A stretch of DNA of 64,000 bases from Erinaceus europaeus (lineage: Eukaryota; Chordata; Mammalia; Eulipotyphla; Erinaceidae). Below are positions 21,018-31,512 of the stretch, piece by piece. The translations under genes were made by a program, and so were the position numbers. The stretch is taken from assembly GCF_950295315.1 (NCBI RefSeq), contig NC_080179.1, forward strand, positions 75,674,336 to 75,738,335, given 5' to 3'. Position 1 is the stretch's first letter; each line of letters begins with the position of its first letter. The notes below the pieces were generated by a model, which did not search any database, was not told the DNA's origin, and saw only the letters and a program-made list of their open reading frames with translations.

Positions 21018-21537
21018 TTTTAGAAATTGCCTTTTGACTAACATTTCCATGTGTGGATCCCAATCTGCCGCATGCAGAAAAGCAGTGGGAGTTCATTTAC
21101 TTATCTTACAGAATGTTGACAGTTCCCAGGTCGCAGCTTCCACAGTGGAGCGTTCTGGCTTTGTCTGCTCCCCTGAGCTTCTGTTTAGACAACTTCAAAA
21201 TAGGCTCTTCTCTGTCTTCTCTTAATGCCGAGGATTCCTTCTGAAGTTCTGAGTGTCTATTGCTCTGTCTCTGGGCTAGAGGCAGGAAAGTACTGCTCTA
21301 GGTTCCTGGGCACCAGGCTCTGTTCGTTTCCATGATTTAGGTAAGAACACAGGCTAGATAGAGCCCACTGTGTGGAGGCTCCTGGCCGCACTGTGCTCCC
21401 TGTTCTGTGACCCGGTCTGAAGTGACATCCTTGGATCACTCATTCTTGGCTGGTCCCGCCCCTGCCGCTAAGGGTAGCACACTCACCTGAAGGACATTGA
21501 CTGCCCTGCCATCCACAATCAGGCTTTCTTTTTCTTT
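21018..21537. other. Unassigned, unique-looking sequence
   Basis: No repeat recognised. Moderate GC; frames of 60-63 codons only. Confidence 0.5.
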
Positions 21538-21716
21538 TTTCTTAATTTTTTTACTTATAAAAAGGAAACATTGACAAAACTATAGGATAAGAGGGTTGCA
21601 ACTCCACACAGTTCCCACCACCAGATCTCCATATCCCATCCCCTCCCCTGACAGCTTTCCTATTCTTTATCCCTCTGGGAGTATGGACCCAGGGTCACTG
21701 TGGGATGCAGAAGGTT
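21538..21716 (-). mobile_element. RepB 3' end
   Basis: Antisense last 175 bp of RepB ('actccacacagttcccacca', 'atcccatcccctcccctgac'); strongly 5'-truncated. Confidence 0.88.
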
Positions 21717-21782
21717 GAGGCTTTATAACACAGCACATGTGGGCCCTACTTGGCATCAATTCTAGGCTCACTGGCTGTAGGG

Positions 21783-22050
21783 TAGCTGTAGTGCAGCGGA
21801 TTAAGCGTGAAGCACAAGGATCCCGGTTCGAGCGCCCCAGCTCCCCACCTGCAGGGGAGTCGCTTCACAGGCAGTGAAGCAGGTCTGCAGGTGTCTGTCT
21901 TTCTCTCCCCCTCTCTGTCTTCCCCTCCTCTCTCCATTTCTCTCTGTCCTATCCAACAATGAGGACATCAATAACAACAACAACAATAACTACAACAACA
22001 ATAAAAAACAACAAGGGCAACAAAAGGGAAAATAAATAAATATATTTAAA
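21783..22050 (+). mobile_element. S1 SINE
   Basis: S1 with a shortened head (gap between A and B boxes) but intact body and AAATAAATA tail. Confidence 0.9.
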
Positions 22051-22053
22051 TTT

Positions 22054-22194
22054 TTTTAAATATTCATTTATTTATTTTATTAGATAGGACATAGCAATGG
22101 AGAGAGGAAGGAGAACTAGAGAGGGAGAGACACCTGCAGCACTGCTTCACTCTTGAAGTTTCACCCTTACAAGCAGGGACTGGAGCCTTGAACC
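22054..22194 (-). mobile_element. S2 SINE that seeded the minisatellite
   Basis: Antisense S2 tail, body and 'cctgcagcactgcttcac', up to the reverse-complement B box 'gccttgaacc'. The sequence that should follow (toward the A box) is instead the first unit of the 26-bp array. Confidence 0.85.
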
Positions 22195-24534
22195 CTCAGG
22201 GTTCCTATGCACGGTAGTCTCTCAGGGTTCCTGTGCACGGTAGTCTCTCAGGGTTCCTGTGCACGGTAGTCTCTCAGGGTTCCTATGGACGGTAGTCTCT
22301 CAGGGTTCCTGTGCACGGTAGTCTCTCAGGGTTCCTGCGCACGGTAGTCTCTCAGGGTTCCTGTGCACGGTAGTCTCTCAGGGCTCCTGTGCACGGTAGT
22401 CTCTCAGGGCTCCTGTGCACGGTAGTCTCTCAGGGCTCCTGTGCACGGTAGTCTCTCAGGGCTCCTGTGCACGGTAGTCTCTCAGGGCTCCTGTGCACGG
22501 TAGTCTCTCAGGGTTCCTGTGCACGGTAGTCTCTCAGGGCTCCTGTGCACGGTAGTCTCTCAGGGCTCCTGTGCACGGTAGTCTCTCAGGGCTCCTGTGC
22601 ACGGTAGTCTCTCAGGGTTCCTGTGCACGGTAGTCTCTCAGGGCTCCTGTGCACGGTAGTCTCTCAGGGTTCCTGTGCACGGTAGTCTCTCAGGGCTCCT
22701 GTGCACGGTAGTCTCTCAGGGTTCCTGTGCACGGTAGTCTCTCAGGGTTCCTGTGCACGGTAGTCTCTCAGGGCTCCTGTGCACGGTAGTCTCTCAGGGC
22801 TCCTGTGCACGGTAGTCTCTCAGGGCTCCTGTGCACGGTAGTCTCTCAGGGTTCCTGTGCACGGTAGTCTCTCAGGGTTCCTGTGCACGGTAGTCTCTCA
22901 GGGCTCCTGTGCACGGTAGTCTCTCAGGGTTCCTGTGCACGGTAGTCTCTCAGGGTTCCTGTGCACGGTAGTCTCTCAGGGTTCCTGTGCACGGTAGTCT
23001 CTCAGGGCTCCTGTGCACGGTAGTCTCTCAGGGTTCCTGTGCACGGTAGTCTCTCAGGGTTCCTGCGCACGGTAGTCTCTCAGGGTTCCTGCGCACGGTA
23101 GTCTCTCAGGGTTCCTGTGCACGGTAGTCTCTCAGGGTTCCTGTGCACGGTAGTCTCTCAGGGTTCTTGTGCACGGTAGTCTCTCAGGGTTCCTGTGCAC
23201 GGTAGTCTCTCAGGGCTCCTGTGCACGGTAGTCTCTCAGGGTTCCTGTGCACGGTAGTCTCTCAGGGCTCCTGTGCACGGTAGTCTCTCAGGGCTCCTGT
23301 GCACGGTAGTCTCTCAGGGTTCCTGTGCACGGTAGTCTCTCAGGGTTCCTGTGCACGGTAGTCTCTCAGGGCTCCTGTGCACGGTAGTCTCTCAGGGCTC
23401 CTGTGCACGGTAGTCTCTCAGGGCTCCTGTGCACGGTAGTCTCTCAGGGCTCCTGTGCACGGTAGTCTCTCAGGGTTCCTGTGCACGGTAGTCTCTCAGG
23501 GCTCCTGTGCACGGTAGTCTCTCAGGGCTCCTGTGCACGGTAGTCTCTCAGGGCTCCTGTGCACGGTAGTCTCTCAGGGCTCCTGTGCACGGTAGTCTCT
23601 CAGGGCTCCTGTGCACGGTAGTCTCTCAGGGTTCCTGTGCACGGTAGTCTCTCAGGGCTCCTGTGCACGGTAGTCTCTCAGGGCTCCTGTGCACGGTAGT
23701 CTCTCAGGGCTCCTGTGCACGGTAGTCTCTCAGGGTTCCTGTGCACGGTAGTCTCTCAGGGCTCCTGTGCACGGTAGTCTCTCAGGGTTCCTGTGCACGG
23801 TAGTCTCTCAGGGCTCCTGTGCACGGTAGTCTCTCAGGGTTCCTGTGCACGGTAGTCTCTCAGGGTTCCTGTGCACGGTAGTCTCTCAGGGCTCCTGTGC
23901 ACGGTAGTCTCTCAGGGCTCCTGTGCACGGTAGTCTCTCAGGGCTCCTGTGCACGGTAGTCTCTCAGGGTTCCTGTGCACGGTAGTCTCTCAGGGTTCCT
24001 GTGCACGGTAGTCTCTCAGGGCTCCTGTGCACGGTAGTCTCTCAGGGTTCCTGTGCACGGTAGTCTCTCAGGGTTCCTGTGCACGGTAGTCTCTCAGGGT
24101 TCCTGTGCACGGTAGTCTCTCAGGGCTCCTGTGCACGGTAGTCTCTCAGGGTTCCTGTGCACGGTAGTCTCTCAGGGTTCCTGTGCACGGTAGTCTCTCA
24201 GGGCTCCTGTGCACGGTAGTCTCTCAGGGCTCCTGTGCACGGTAGTCTCTCAGGGCTCCTGTGCACGGTAGTCTCTCAGGGTTCCTGTGCACGGTAGTCT
24301 CTCAGGGTTCCTGTGCACGGTAGTCTCTCAGGGCTCCTGTGCACGGTAGTCTCTCAGGGTTCCTGTGCACGGTAGTCTCTCAGGGTTCCTGTGCACGGTA
24401 GTCTCTCAGGGCTCCTGTGCACGGTAGTCTCTCAGGGTTCCTGTGCACGGTAGTCTCTCAGGGTTCCTGTGCACGGTAGTCTCTCAGGGCTCCTGTGCAC
24501 GGTAGTCTCTCAGGGCTCCTGTGCACGGTAGTCT
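22195..24534. repeat. 26-bp minisatellite, exactly 90 units
   Basis: 2340 bp = 90 x 26 with no insertion or deletion. The unit is CTCAGGG(T/C)TCC followed by TGTGCACGGTAGTCT. Position 8 is T in 46 units and C in 44. Only six units carry any other change (units 1, 4, 6, 34, 35, 38), all on the T background. Each unit holds one GTGCAC palindrome and one CpG. The unit matches the S2 segment just 5' of the B box (antisense 'gggttcctgtgcac'), so the array grew out of that SINE. TAG in every unit closes all frames. No CRISPR-like spacers: units are contiguous. Confidence 0.97.
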
Positions 24535-24603
24535 GGATGCTCTGCCCAGTCCTAGAGCTTTCTGTAGTGGTATTAATGATCTGGAACTTCTTTTTTTTGC
24601 TTG

Positions 24604-24943
24604 TTTTTTTTGCCTCCAGGGTTACCGCTGGGACTCAGTGCTTACACTATGATTCCACTGCTCCTGGATGCCATTTTCTCATTTTTGTTGCCCTTGTTAT
24701 TGTTGCTATTGCTATTGCTGTTGCTGTTGTTGGATAGGACAGAGAGACATGGAGAGAGGAGGGGAAGACAGAGAGGGGGAGAGGAAGAGAGACACCTGCA
24801 GACCTGCTTCACCGCCTGGGAAGCGACACCCCCCACCCCCTGCAGGTGGAAAGCTGGGGCTCTAGTGGGGATCCTTGCCGGGTCCTTGCGCTTCGTGCCG
24901 TGTGTGGTTGGTTAGCCAGCCATGTCACCGCCGGCCCGACTTG
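24604..24943 (-). mobile_element. S1L SINE
   Basis: Antisense module ('gcctccagggttaccgctgg'), TTG-rich tail, body, and head ending 'accgccggcccgactt'. The 70 bp between the minisatellite and this element are unassigned and may hold the last S2 bases. Confidence 0.92.
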
Positions 24944-24951
24944 TATCTTTG

Positions 24952-25017
24952 ATGTCTAATACAGTGACCAGTACTCACATGTGGCTACTGAGAACTTGAA
25001 ATGTGGCTGAGATGAGC
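24952..25017 (-). mobile_element. Ancient mammalian interspersed repeat fragment
   Basis: 'cacatgtggctactgagaac' and 'ttgaaatgtggctgag' match a widespread old mammalian repeat with alternating ACATGTGGCTA motifs. Family name and strand uncertain. It continues at 25401-25475 after the SINE. Confidence 0.4.
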
Positions 25018-25032
25018 AATGCCTGACTTTTC

Positions 25033-25385
25033 TTTCTTTTTTTTTTTGCCTCCAGGGTTATTGCTGGGCTCGGTGCCTGCACCATGAATCCACCGCTCCT
25101 GGAGGCCATTTTTCCCCCTTTTGTTGCCCTAGTTGTTGCAGCCTTGTTGCGGTTATTATTGCCATTGTTGACGTTGCTTTGTTGTTGGCTAGGACAGAGA
25201 GAAATGGAGAGAGGAGGGGAAGACAGAGAGGGGGAGAGAAAGACAGACACCTGCAGACCTGCTTCACCGCCTGTGAAGCGACTCCCCTGCAGGTGGGGAG
25301 CCGGGGGCTCAAACCGGGATCCTCACGCCGGTCCCTGCGCTTTGCGCCACCTGCGCTTAACCCGCTGCGCCGCCGCCCGCCTCCC
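25033..25385 (-). mobile_element. S1L SINE with perfect TSD
   Basis: Near-consensus antisense S1L flanked by exact 15-bp 'aatgcctgacttttc' (25018-25032, 25386-25400). One of the youngest copies here. Confidence 0.97.
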
Positions 25386-25481
25386 AATGCCTGACTTTTC
25401 AATGTCGGGTAATAGTAAGTATTTTCATTATGTGTGTGTGTTTGGCCATCATAATCACTGCTTCTGGCAGCCATCCTTCTC

Positions 25482-25590
25482 CCTTTTTTTTTTTTTTTTG
25501 AATTATGTAGAGGGTGAGAGGGAGAGACAGAAAGAGGAGAGATCACAGCATTGCTTCACTGCTCATGAAGCTTCCTCCCCAAAGTTGCTT
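25482..25590 (-). mobile_element. S2 SINE, truncated
   Basis: Poly-T tail, purine-rich body and 'cattgcttcactgctcatga'; stops before the B box. Confidence 0.75.
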
Positions 25591-25607
25591 CCTTATCTAA
25601 TGATGGC

Positions 25608-25775
25608 GCCTAGAAGGCGGCTCAGTGAATAACGTATTGGCTTCTCAAGCATGAGGTCCTGAGCTTGATCTTTGGCATTGCATTTTCCAGAGTGATGCTC
25701 TGGGGTTTTCTCTTTCTCTCTCTCTTGCTTTCTCCGTCTCTGCTCCCTTCTGTTAATAGGTACATCTTTAAAATG
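25608..25775 (+). mobile_element. S3 SINE
   Basis: 'ggcggctcagtgaataacgt', 'ttctcaagcatgaggtcctg' and 'ccagagtgatgctctgg', with a CT-rich 3' part. Confidence 0.8.
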
Positions 25776-25822
25776 TCATCAATTTGATGATATTGTGAAT
25801 TTATTCTATAAGAAGAATTAAA

Positions 25823-26030
25823 TGGGGCTGGGTGGTGGTGCACTTGGTTGAGCACACATGTTATCATGAGCAGGAACCTGGGTTCAAGCCCTGAGTTCCC
25901 ACCTGCAGGGGAAGCTTCACAAGTGGTGAAATAGTGCTGCAGGTGTCTTTTTCTCTCTCCCAATCTATCTCTCCCTCCCCTCTCAGTTTCTCTTTGTGTG
26001 TGTCTATCCAATGATTAGTAATAATAAGGT
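25823..26030 (+). mobile_element. S2 SINE
   Basis: Clear S2: 'ggggctgggtggtggtgcac', B box 'gggttcaagccc', 'cacctgcaggggaagcttca', and a tail of AGTAATAATAAGG. Confidence 0.93.
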
Positions 26031-26484
26031 TTAAAGTTAGGCTGTGTCTATAAAGTGCTTTCTGAACTCGTAGTCAAGGTACATCAGACCCAGATCAGTG
26101 TTTCCTCTGCATCACAGGGATAGTATGCTTTCTACCTGTGGCAGCCAGGCCATGAGGTTCACAGCTGGAGCTTACAAGGGCAATATCACACGGACAAACG
26201 AACCTCAAGTCTGCCCTGCCAGCTCTAAGGGACTGCAGAAGAAATAAGGGAGGCAAGGAAGCGATGAGGTCAGCAGGAAGAGGTGTGGTGGGAGAGGAGT
26301 TGACAGATGACTGGACCTATCACCCAGGCCCACACGGTCTGAGTGTAAAACTGACCCAGCAACTCCCACATGTTCTGAGGACACACAAAGGTCTCTCAGA
26401 AGACTCCGGTGAGAATAAAGCTAGATGGCCGCTGGTTGCTGACAGCTCACAAGGGTAGTGCTTTTCTTTGCCGCGTATGTGACA
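26031..26484. other. Unassigned, unique-looking sequence
   Basis: Non-repetitive by eye; one 64-codon frame at 26264 without a recognisable domain. Confidence 0.45.
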
Positions 26485-26580
26485 CACCACTACTTGAAGG
26501 AAGCTTTGGTTTTATAGTCTATTTCATTTGCTCTCTGTCTCTGCTTCCTCATTCTCTCTCTCTCTCTCAAAAAAAAATAT
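26485..26580 (+). mobile_element. S5 SINE 3' part
   Basis: 'aaggaagctttggttttata', then 'ctctgtctctgcttcc' and an A-rich end; S5 head missing. Confidence 0.55.
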
Positions 26581-26682
26581 ATATGCATATATGATAGATA
26601 TCTGAATATAAACTTTGAGAAAACCATAACCACAAACTTCAGACACAGCACTTCATTTAAAACAAAAATGACACCATGGAGA

Positions 26683-26885
26683 AGCAATTACAGAAGCCAG
26701 ACCTTTCACCTCTGTAGCCCATAAAGATTGTTGGCCCATACTCTCAGAGAGATAAAGAATAGGGAAGCTTCCAATGAAGGAGATGGGACACAGAACTCTG
26801 GTGGTGGGAACTGTGTGGAATTATACTCCTGTTGTTTTATAATCTTGTTAATCATTAGTAAATCACTAATAAAAAAAATTTTTAA
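26683..26885 (+). mobile_element. RepB, old version, 3' end
   Basis: 'agaagcaattacagaagcca' and 'tctggtggtgggaactgtgt', then the old-type end 'aatcactaataaaaaa'. Confidence 0.82.
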
Positions 26886-27029
26886 GTCACACTAGAAAAA
26901 CTACTTCAGTGGTCATCACTATAAAGAATAGAAAATTCTAGCTCACAAACTCTCTATTTTAAGTATTTAAATTTTTTATTTATGTCAAACTTACAGAACA
27001 GTTACAAGAACAAGAAAATTACATGGCAG

Positions 27030-27180
27030 GGGGAGCAGACGGTGGCACACCTGGCTTGAGTGCATGTTACAATGCGCAAGGATCCATGTTCAAGACCCTG
27101 GTCCTGTCAGCAGGGGGAAACTTCCCAGCAATGAAACAGTGCTGCAGGAATCTCTTTGTCTCTTTCCCTCTCTCTTTGTT
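27030..27180 (+). mobile_element. S2 SINE
   Basis: 'gacggtggcacacctggctt', 'tgttcaagaccctgg', 'aacagtgctgcagg'; tail replaced by the antisense RepB that follows. Confidence 0.8.
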
Positions 27181-27183
27181 TTA

Positions 27184-27965
27184 AAATTTTCTTATTTGTG
27201 ATTCAATATTAATTTACAAAATTACATCTAACAGGGGTACAATTCCATACTGTTCCCACCACCAGAGTTTGGAATCCCTGATCCCTCCATTACAGTCCAT
27301 TGCATTTCTCCCAACGTTGCAGACATGGGTTAACCATCATCTCGACATTTATCTGTCTGCATTTGTACATGACTGCACCCCTTTTACTCCATACTCAGTC
27401 CTCTCTTCCCCTCAAGCAACACATAACCCCTTTTACTTCATCCAAAGATCTCTCCCCTTTTGTCCTCTCTCTCTGGGACCCGATGGAGCTTGAGTTCAGA
27501 CCCCTCTTACCCTCTTCCTCCTCTCACTTCTCTCCCACTGGGAGTGTGGATCGAAGTTGTTTTTTGAGGTGCAGGAGCTAGGAGTTCTGGCTTCTGTAAT
27601 TGCTTCTCCACTGAACTTGGGCGTTAGCAGGTCAGTCCATACCCCTGGTCTGTCCCTGTCTTGCCTCTGGTTAGGTAGCGCTCTGGAGAGGCGAAGTTCC
27701 AGGACACATTGGTGAAATCATCTTCCCAGAGAAGTCAGGAACTTGGTGTCTGGAAGGTGATAGGATATAAATCAAGACAAAATGGTTCATGCACGGGAAC
27801 CAAAATTAGGAACAGAGCAGATGAGATCAGGAATCCTAGGGTGGAAAAAAGCTAGGAGGTCCGTCCATCCTAGGCATGTTTCCAAGGGTCCACACCTATG
27901 ATTGTTCCTGCCTGAGTTTGATAACTAGCATGAAGTTGAATAAAAACATTGTCTGAGAAAATGAC
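27184..27965 (-). mobile_element. RepB, old version
   Basis: Antisense old RepB from its tail ('gtgattcaatattaatttac') through 'attccatactgttcccacca' and 'cttctgtaattgcttctcc', with the distal part parallel to 38640-38950. Confidence 0.78.
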
Positions 27966-28024
27966 TACACCAACTCTCGGCTAACAGAGATCCAGAAAAT
28001 AATGTCTGTGTTAAATGCGCATAG

Positions 28025-28075
28025 ATACACACACACTCTCTCTCTGTGTCTCTCTCTCTCTCTTTCTCTCTCCTT
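28025..28075. repeat. (CA)n(CT)n microsatellite
   Basis: Short CA run followed by CT units. Confidence 0.85.
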
Positions 28076-28079
28076 TCAG

Positions 28080-29275
28080 ATAGAGACTTCTAAGTGCAGA
28101 GTGAATGACCTCATTACCTACCTATATGCCTGGCTTTTTGCCCAGCCAGATTTGAACAGCAATTCCATTCATAGGCTTCAGCCGAGTAGGTTATACGCAA
28201 AGGGGTGATTGATAAGGAGCTCACCTGCTATACTGAGAATGAGAACCAACCACACCAGCATTTGATACAGCTGGCCTCACAGCTCACGGGGAGAAGCTGG
28301 ATAGATGGGATAAAACTCGAGATGACTGTGTTCAGTGGATTCACATAGGAGGTAAAAGGCGATTATCAAATGGTTTCACTCATTGGAAGAACAAAACTAA
28401 GCCAAGTAAATGAATTTGAAAATCCCAGCAAAAAGAACTGTTAGGCTTGGTGAGAACAATGGTGGTTGCTCATTGGAAAGAAACAAAGAGGAAATGGAGG
28501 GAACAGAGACGGTGCTGGGACTTTGGGGATAAGGGGTGGTGAGCCTTAGTCTCACAGATGTGTGTAAAACTATATTCCCGAAATGTTTGCACATTGTGAG
28601 TCAATGTTGAAAGACACTAGTAACTTCCCCTGGGAAGGTCATCTGTGGCTTCTCTAGACAAGGGGAAAGATTGTAGATGCTCTAACCTACTGTTCCAACA
28701 ACACTGAGCTCAGTGGTGGTGGAGAGGTAGCTTGGCAGATTCTGGTGTCCTTTGACTGTGTGTTGACCTAGGTTTCCTCCGGTGCTTAATGAATCATATC
28801 CAGATTCAAGAAAGCAAGATCTTAATTGGACCTAATCCGAAAATGTGGGTTAGGGAACATCACATCAGGCCCATGTGCTAGGCCCTCTCTGGGTTACATC
28901 ACCACCTGCAGGCTGATCTGGGAAAGTACATGCCTAAGAATAGAGGCATTCCTGGACTGGGCCCCCAGGCTGCCCCCAAGATGTCTGTACTTTGCTTTAG
29001 GAGCTCACTGTGTTAGAATAATGGCCCACAACTCCACTGGACATACTTAGCAGTGTGTGGGCTTCATTACAAAATGAATTGTCTTTTTGTTCCCCCTGGG
29101 ATAATAACTGGTATTCTCAAAAGGGAAGGAAGGTAATTTTATTTGTTGGCTTTTAGAGGTAGACATAGTCTTCTAGAAGCCTGGCTTAATTCTCCTAACT
29201 TGTCCTAAACTATTCATCTATTCATTTGGACCCAATTCTCATGGATGCCTCTAAACACTGAGAAAGGGAAATATA
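28080..29275. other. Unassigned, old repeat debris and unique sequence
   Basis: 28200-28620 weakly resembles an old L1 3' region ('caaatggtttcactcattgg'). 28640-29270 shows nothing recognisable apart from short CT and T runs. Confidence 0.4.
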
Positions 29276-29330
29276 TCTACGGCCATACCACCCTGAACAC
29301 GACCCATCTCATCTGATCTCGGAAGCTAAG
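29276..29330 (+). pseudogene. 5S rRNA-derived fragment
   Basis: 55 bp matching the 5' half of 5S rRNA ('tctacggccataccaccctg', 'tctgatctcggaagctaag') with a few changes, then an abrupt end. No A-tail; no TSD seen. Confidence 0.85.
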
Positions 29331-29335
29331 TCATA

Positions 29336-29480
29336 CGTTGATGGCTGTTTAAGTTGACTTTGTATTTGGCTAGAATGAATAATGCTACTATGAACATAGA
29401 TATGCAAACAGTCCTTTGAATTAGTATTTTCAGATGTGAATATATACCTAGAAGTGGGATTGGTGGGTCATATGGCATTT
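29336..29480 (-). mobile_element. Old L1 fragment
   Basis: 'gctactatgaacatagatat' and 'cctagaagtgggattggtgg' are the conserved antisense L1 ORF2-end pattern. Confidence 0.72.
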
Positions 29481-29486
29481 CTTTTT

Positions 29487-29765
29487 TTTCTTATAAATAT
29501 TTTTAAATGTTTATTTATTCCCTTTTATTGCCCTTGTTTTAGTGTTGTAGTTATTATTGTTGCTGATGTCATTGTTGTTAGATAGGACAGAGGAGGGGAA
29601 GACAGAGGGGGGGAGAGAAAGACAGACACCTACAGACCTGCTTCACCGCCTGTGAAGCAACCACCCTGCAGGTGGGGAACCGGGGGCTCGAACCCAGATC
29701 CTTAAGCTGGTCCTTGTGCTTGGTGCCATGTGTGCTTAACCCGCTGAACTACTGCCAGACTTTCT
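29487..29765 (-). mobile_element. S1 SINE
   Basis: Antisense S1, body slightly shortened, head ending 'ctactgccagactttc'. Confidence 0.9.
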
Positions 29766-29779
29766 CCAGGTCATTTTTA

Positions 29780-29925
29780 ATTAAGCTAGAGAGGCAGAGG
29801 GAGAGAGGGACGGACATCATAGAGCTGATGCCTCCCCCATTGCCATAGCACCTCCCATGTGATGCCAGGACTCAAATCCAAGTCATGTGCATGAGGAATC
29901 AGGCAGCCTACCTGTGAGCTGTCTG
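29780..29925 (-). mobile_element. S3-like SINE, diverged
   Basis: Purine-rich start, 'gtgatgccaggactcaaatc', 'catgaggaatcaggcagcct'; resembles antisense S3. Confidence 0.5.
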
Positions 29926-30468
29926 TATTTTGGTAAGGAACAGTATACAAGGAATTATAATAGAATTTGCTAAGGAAAAAACGAGAGAGTAATTTTCTCC
30001 TAAAAGAGGAAAGCATAGGACAAAAGTGGCTATGAGCAAGTTGCAGATGCTGTCATGATTCCATCCTGAGTTCCATGGGCAGATGACCTCACCAGTGTGT
30101 CCTGGAACCTCACTTCTTCAGAGCTCTACCTACTAGAAAAAGATGGAGACAGGCTGGGGGTGTGGATCCACCCACCAACACCCATGTCCCACAAAGAAGC
30201 AATTACAGAAGCCAGAACTCCCATCTTCTGCATCCCCAAAAGAATTTTGGTCCGTATTCCCAGCAGGGGAGAAATGTTAAGGGGAAGATGAACAGAGGGC
30301 TCTGAATTCCAACTCCATCAGGACTTGGAAAGAAAGAAAAAAGGAGGGACATTCCGAAGTAGTAATAGGTGTAGGTGTGTCTTAGAAAGGAAGAGAAGAT
30401 GGGACTGTGGGGAAAAATGGTCACGGATATGTAAATATAGACAGACAGGTATAGAAATAATAGCCTGT

Positions 30469-30726
30469 CAGACTGGGAGTATGGACCGACCAGTCAACGC
30501 CCATGTTCAGCGGGGAAGCAATTACAGAAGCCAGACCTCCCACCTTCTGCACCCCACAATGACCCTGGGTCCATGCTCCCAGAGGGATAGAGAATGGGAA
30601 AGCTGTCAGGGGAGGGGGTGGGATATGGAGATTGGGTGGTGGGAACTGTGTAGAGTTGTACCCCTCCTACCCTATGGTTTTGTTAATTAATCCTTTCTTA
30701 AATAAAAAAAAAAAGAAAGAAAGAAA
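30469..30726 (+). mobile_element. RepB, young, 5'-truncated, with TSD
   Basis: Last 235 bp of RepB plus an A/GAAA tail. 'gaaataatagcctgt' precedes it (30454-30468) and 'gaaagaatagcctgt' follows (30727-30741). Confidence 0.9.
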
Positions 30727-30741
30727 GAAAGAATAGCCTGT

Positions 30742-30830
30742 GTCTACAGCCATACCACCCTGAACACGCCCGATCTCGTCTGATCTCGGAAGCTAAGCAG
30801 GGTCGGGCCTGGTTAGTACTTGGATGGGAG
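30742..30830 (+). pseudogene. 5S rRNA tailless retropseudogene
   Basis: Starts exactly at the 5' end of 5S rRNA and matches about 89 nt with two visible CpG-type changes, including most of the internal promoter; the 3' third is missing and there is no A-tail. Flanked by the same 15-bp target, 'gaaagaatagcctgt' (30727-30741) and 'gaaataatagcctgt' (30830-30844). Truncation makes it a pseudogene. Confidence 0.92.
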
Positions 30831-31069
30831 AAATAATAGCCTGTATTTGTGACCTTGGGAAAAGTACTGTAACTTACAATGGGGGGCTAGGGGTACAGAA
30901 CTCTGCTGGCGGGAATAGTGCAGGATTATACTCCTGATATAATTTTGTAAGTAAATATTGTCACTGATAAAAAATTTTAAATGACAAAAAAACTCTAAAG
31001 AGTTGTGTATCTGTAGAACTGGAATCTCAGAAAAAAGAACCTTATGCTGTCAAAGCTGAAGACTATTTT

Positions 31070-31255
31070 TTCCCTTTCTTTTATTTGACAGGAAAAAGAT
31101 AAATTGAGAGCAGAGGGAGAGAAGGAAACAGAGAGAGATGCAGTACCACTTGACTGTTTGTGAAGCTTATTCCCTGTGGGTAGGCACTGGAGGCTTGAGC
31201 CATGTCCTTGCGTGGGTGACCTGTGTGTTCTATTCCGTGTGCCGCCACCCAGAAC
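31070..31255 (-). mobile_element. S2 SINE, diverged
   Basis: Antisense S2: 'tttatttgacaggaaaaaga', 'gtttgtgaagcttattccct', 'gccgccacccagaaccc'. Confidence 0.75.
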
Positions 31256-31259
31256 CCTG

Positions 31260-31510
31260 CGACCTCTTTTTTATCCAGTTATGTGTCTATAGAAAATAGC
31301 ACTGAATCATATGAGAATGCATATGTCTTTTTGAATCGGGAGGGCTAAATACTCAAAACTGGAACAACTGCATCATAAGACATTTCTGTTTTTAATGTTT
31401 CTGGATGTACCGTCATTTATGGAGCTGTCTTCTTGATTAATCTAGCACTGATTTACAATATAAGGAAATTTTAGCAGGACACATTTGCACCTATCTATTT
31501 GCATGACTCA
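31260..31510 (-). mobile_element. Old L1 fragment
   Basis: Diverged antisense L1 ('actggaacaactgcatcata', 'tgtaccgtcatttatggagc'). Confidence 0.5.
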
Positions 31511-31512
31511 CT

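Larger units (their letters stand above)
30036..30980 (+). mobile_element. RepB, old version, interrupted
   Basis: Old RepB ('gtgtgtcctggaacctcact', 'gaagcaattacagaagccag') continuing to 'gtaaatattgtcactgataa'. Interrupted at 30469-30830 by a young RepB and a 5S copy. A parallel, better-preserved stretch is 63300-63500. Confidence 0.8.

Noticed and set aside
22195..24534. CRISPR-like or satellite-gene array
   Set aside because: Units are contiguous with no unique spacers, the host genome is mammalian, and each unit contains TAG so nothing is coded. It is a minisatellite.
25084..25632. 182-codon and similar Arg/Glu-rich frames recurring across the window
   Set aside because: They are the translated bodies of S1/S1L SINEs (recurring DRTERNGERRGRQRG-type peptide), not genes.
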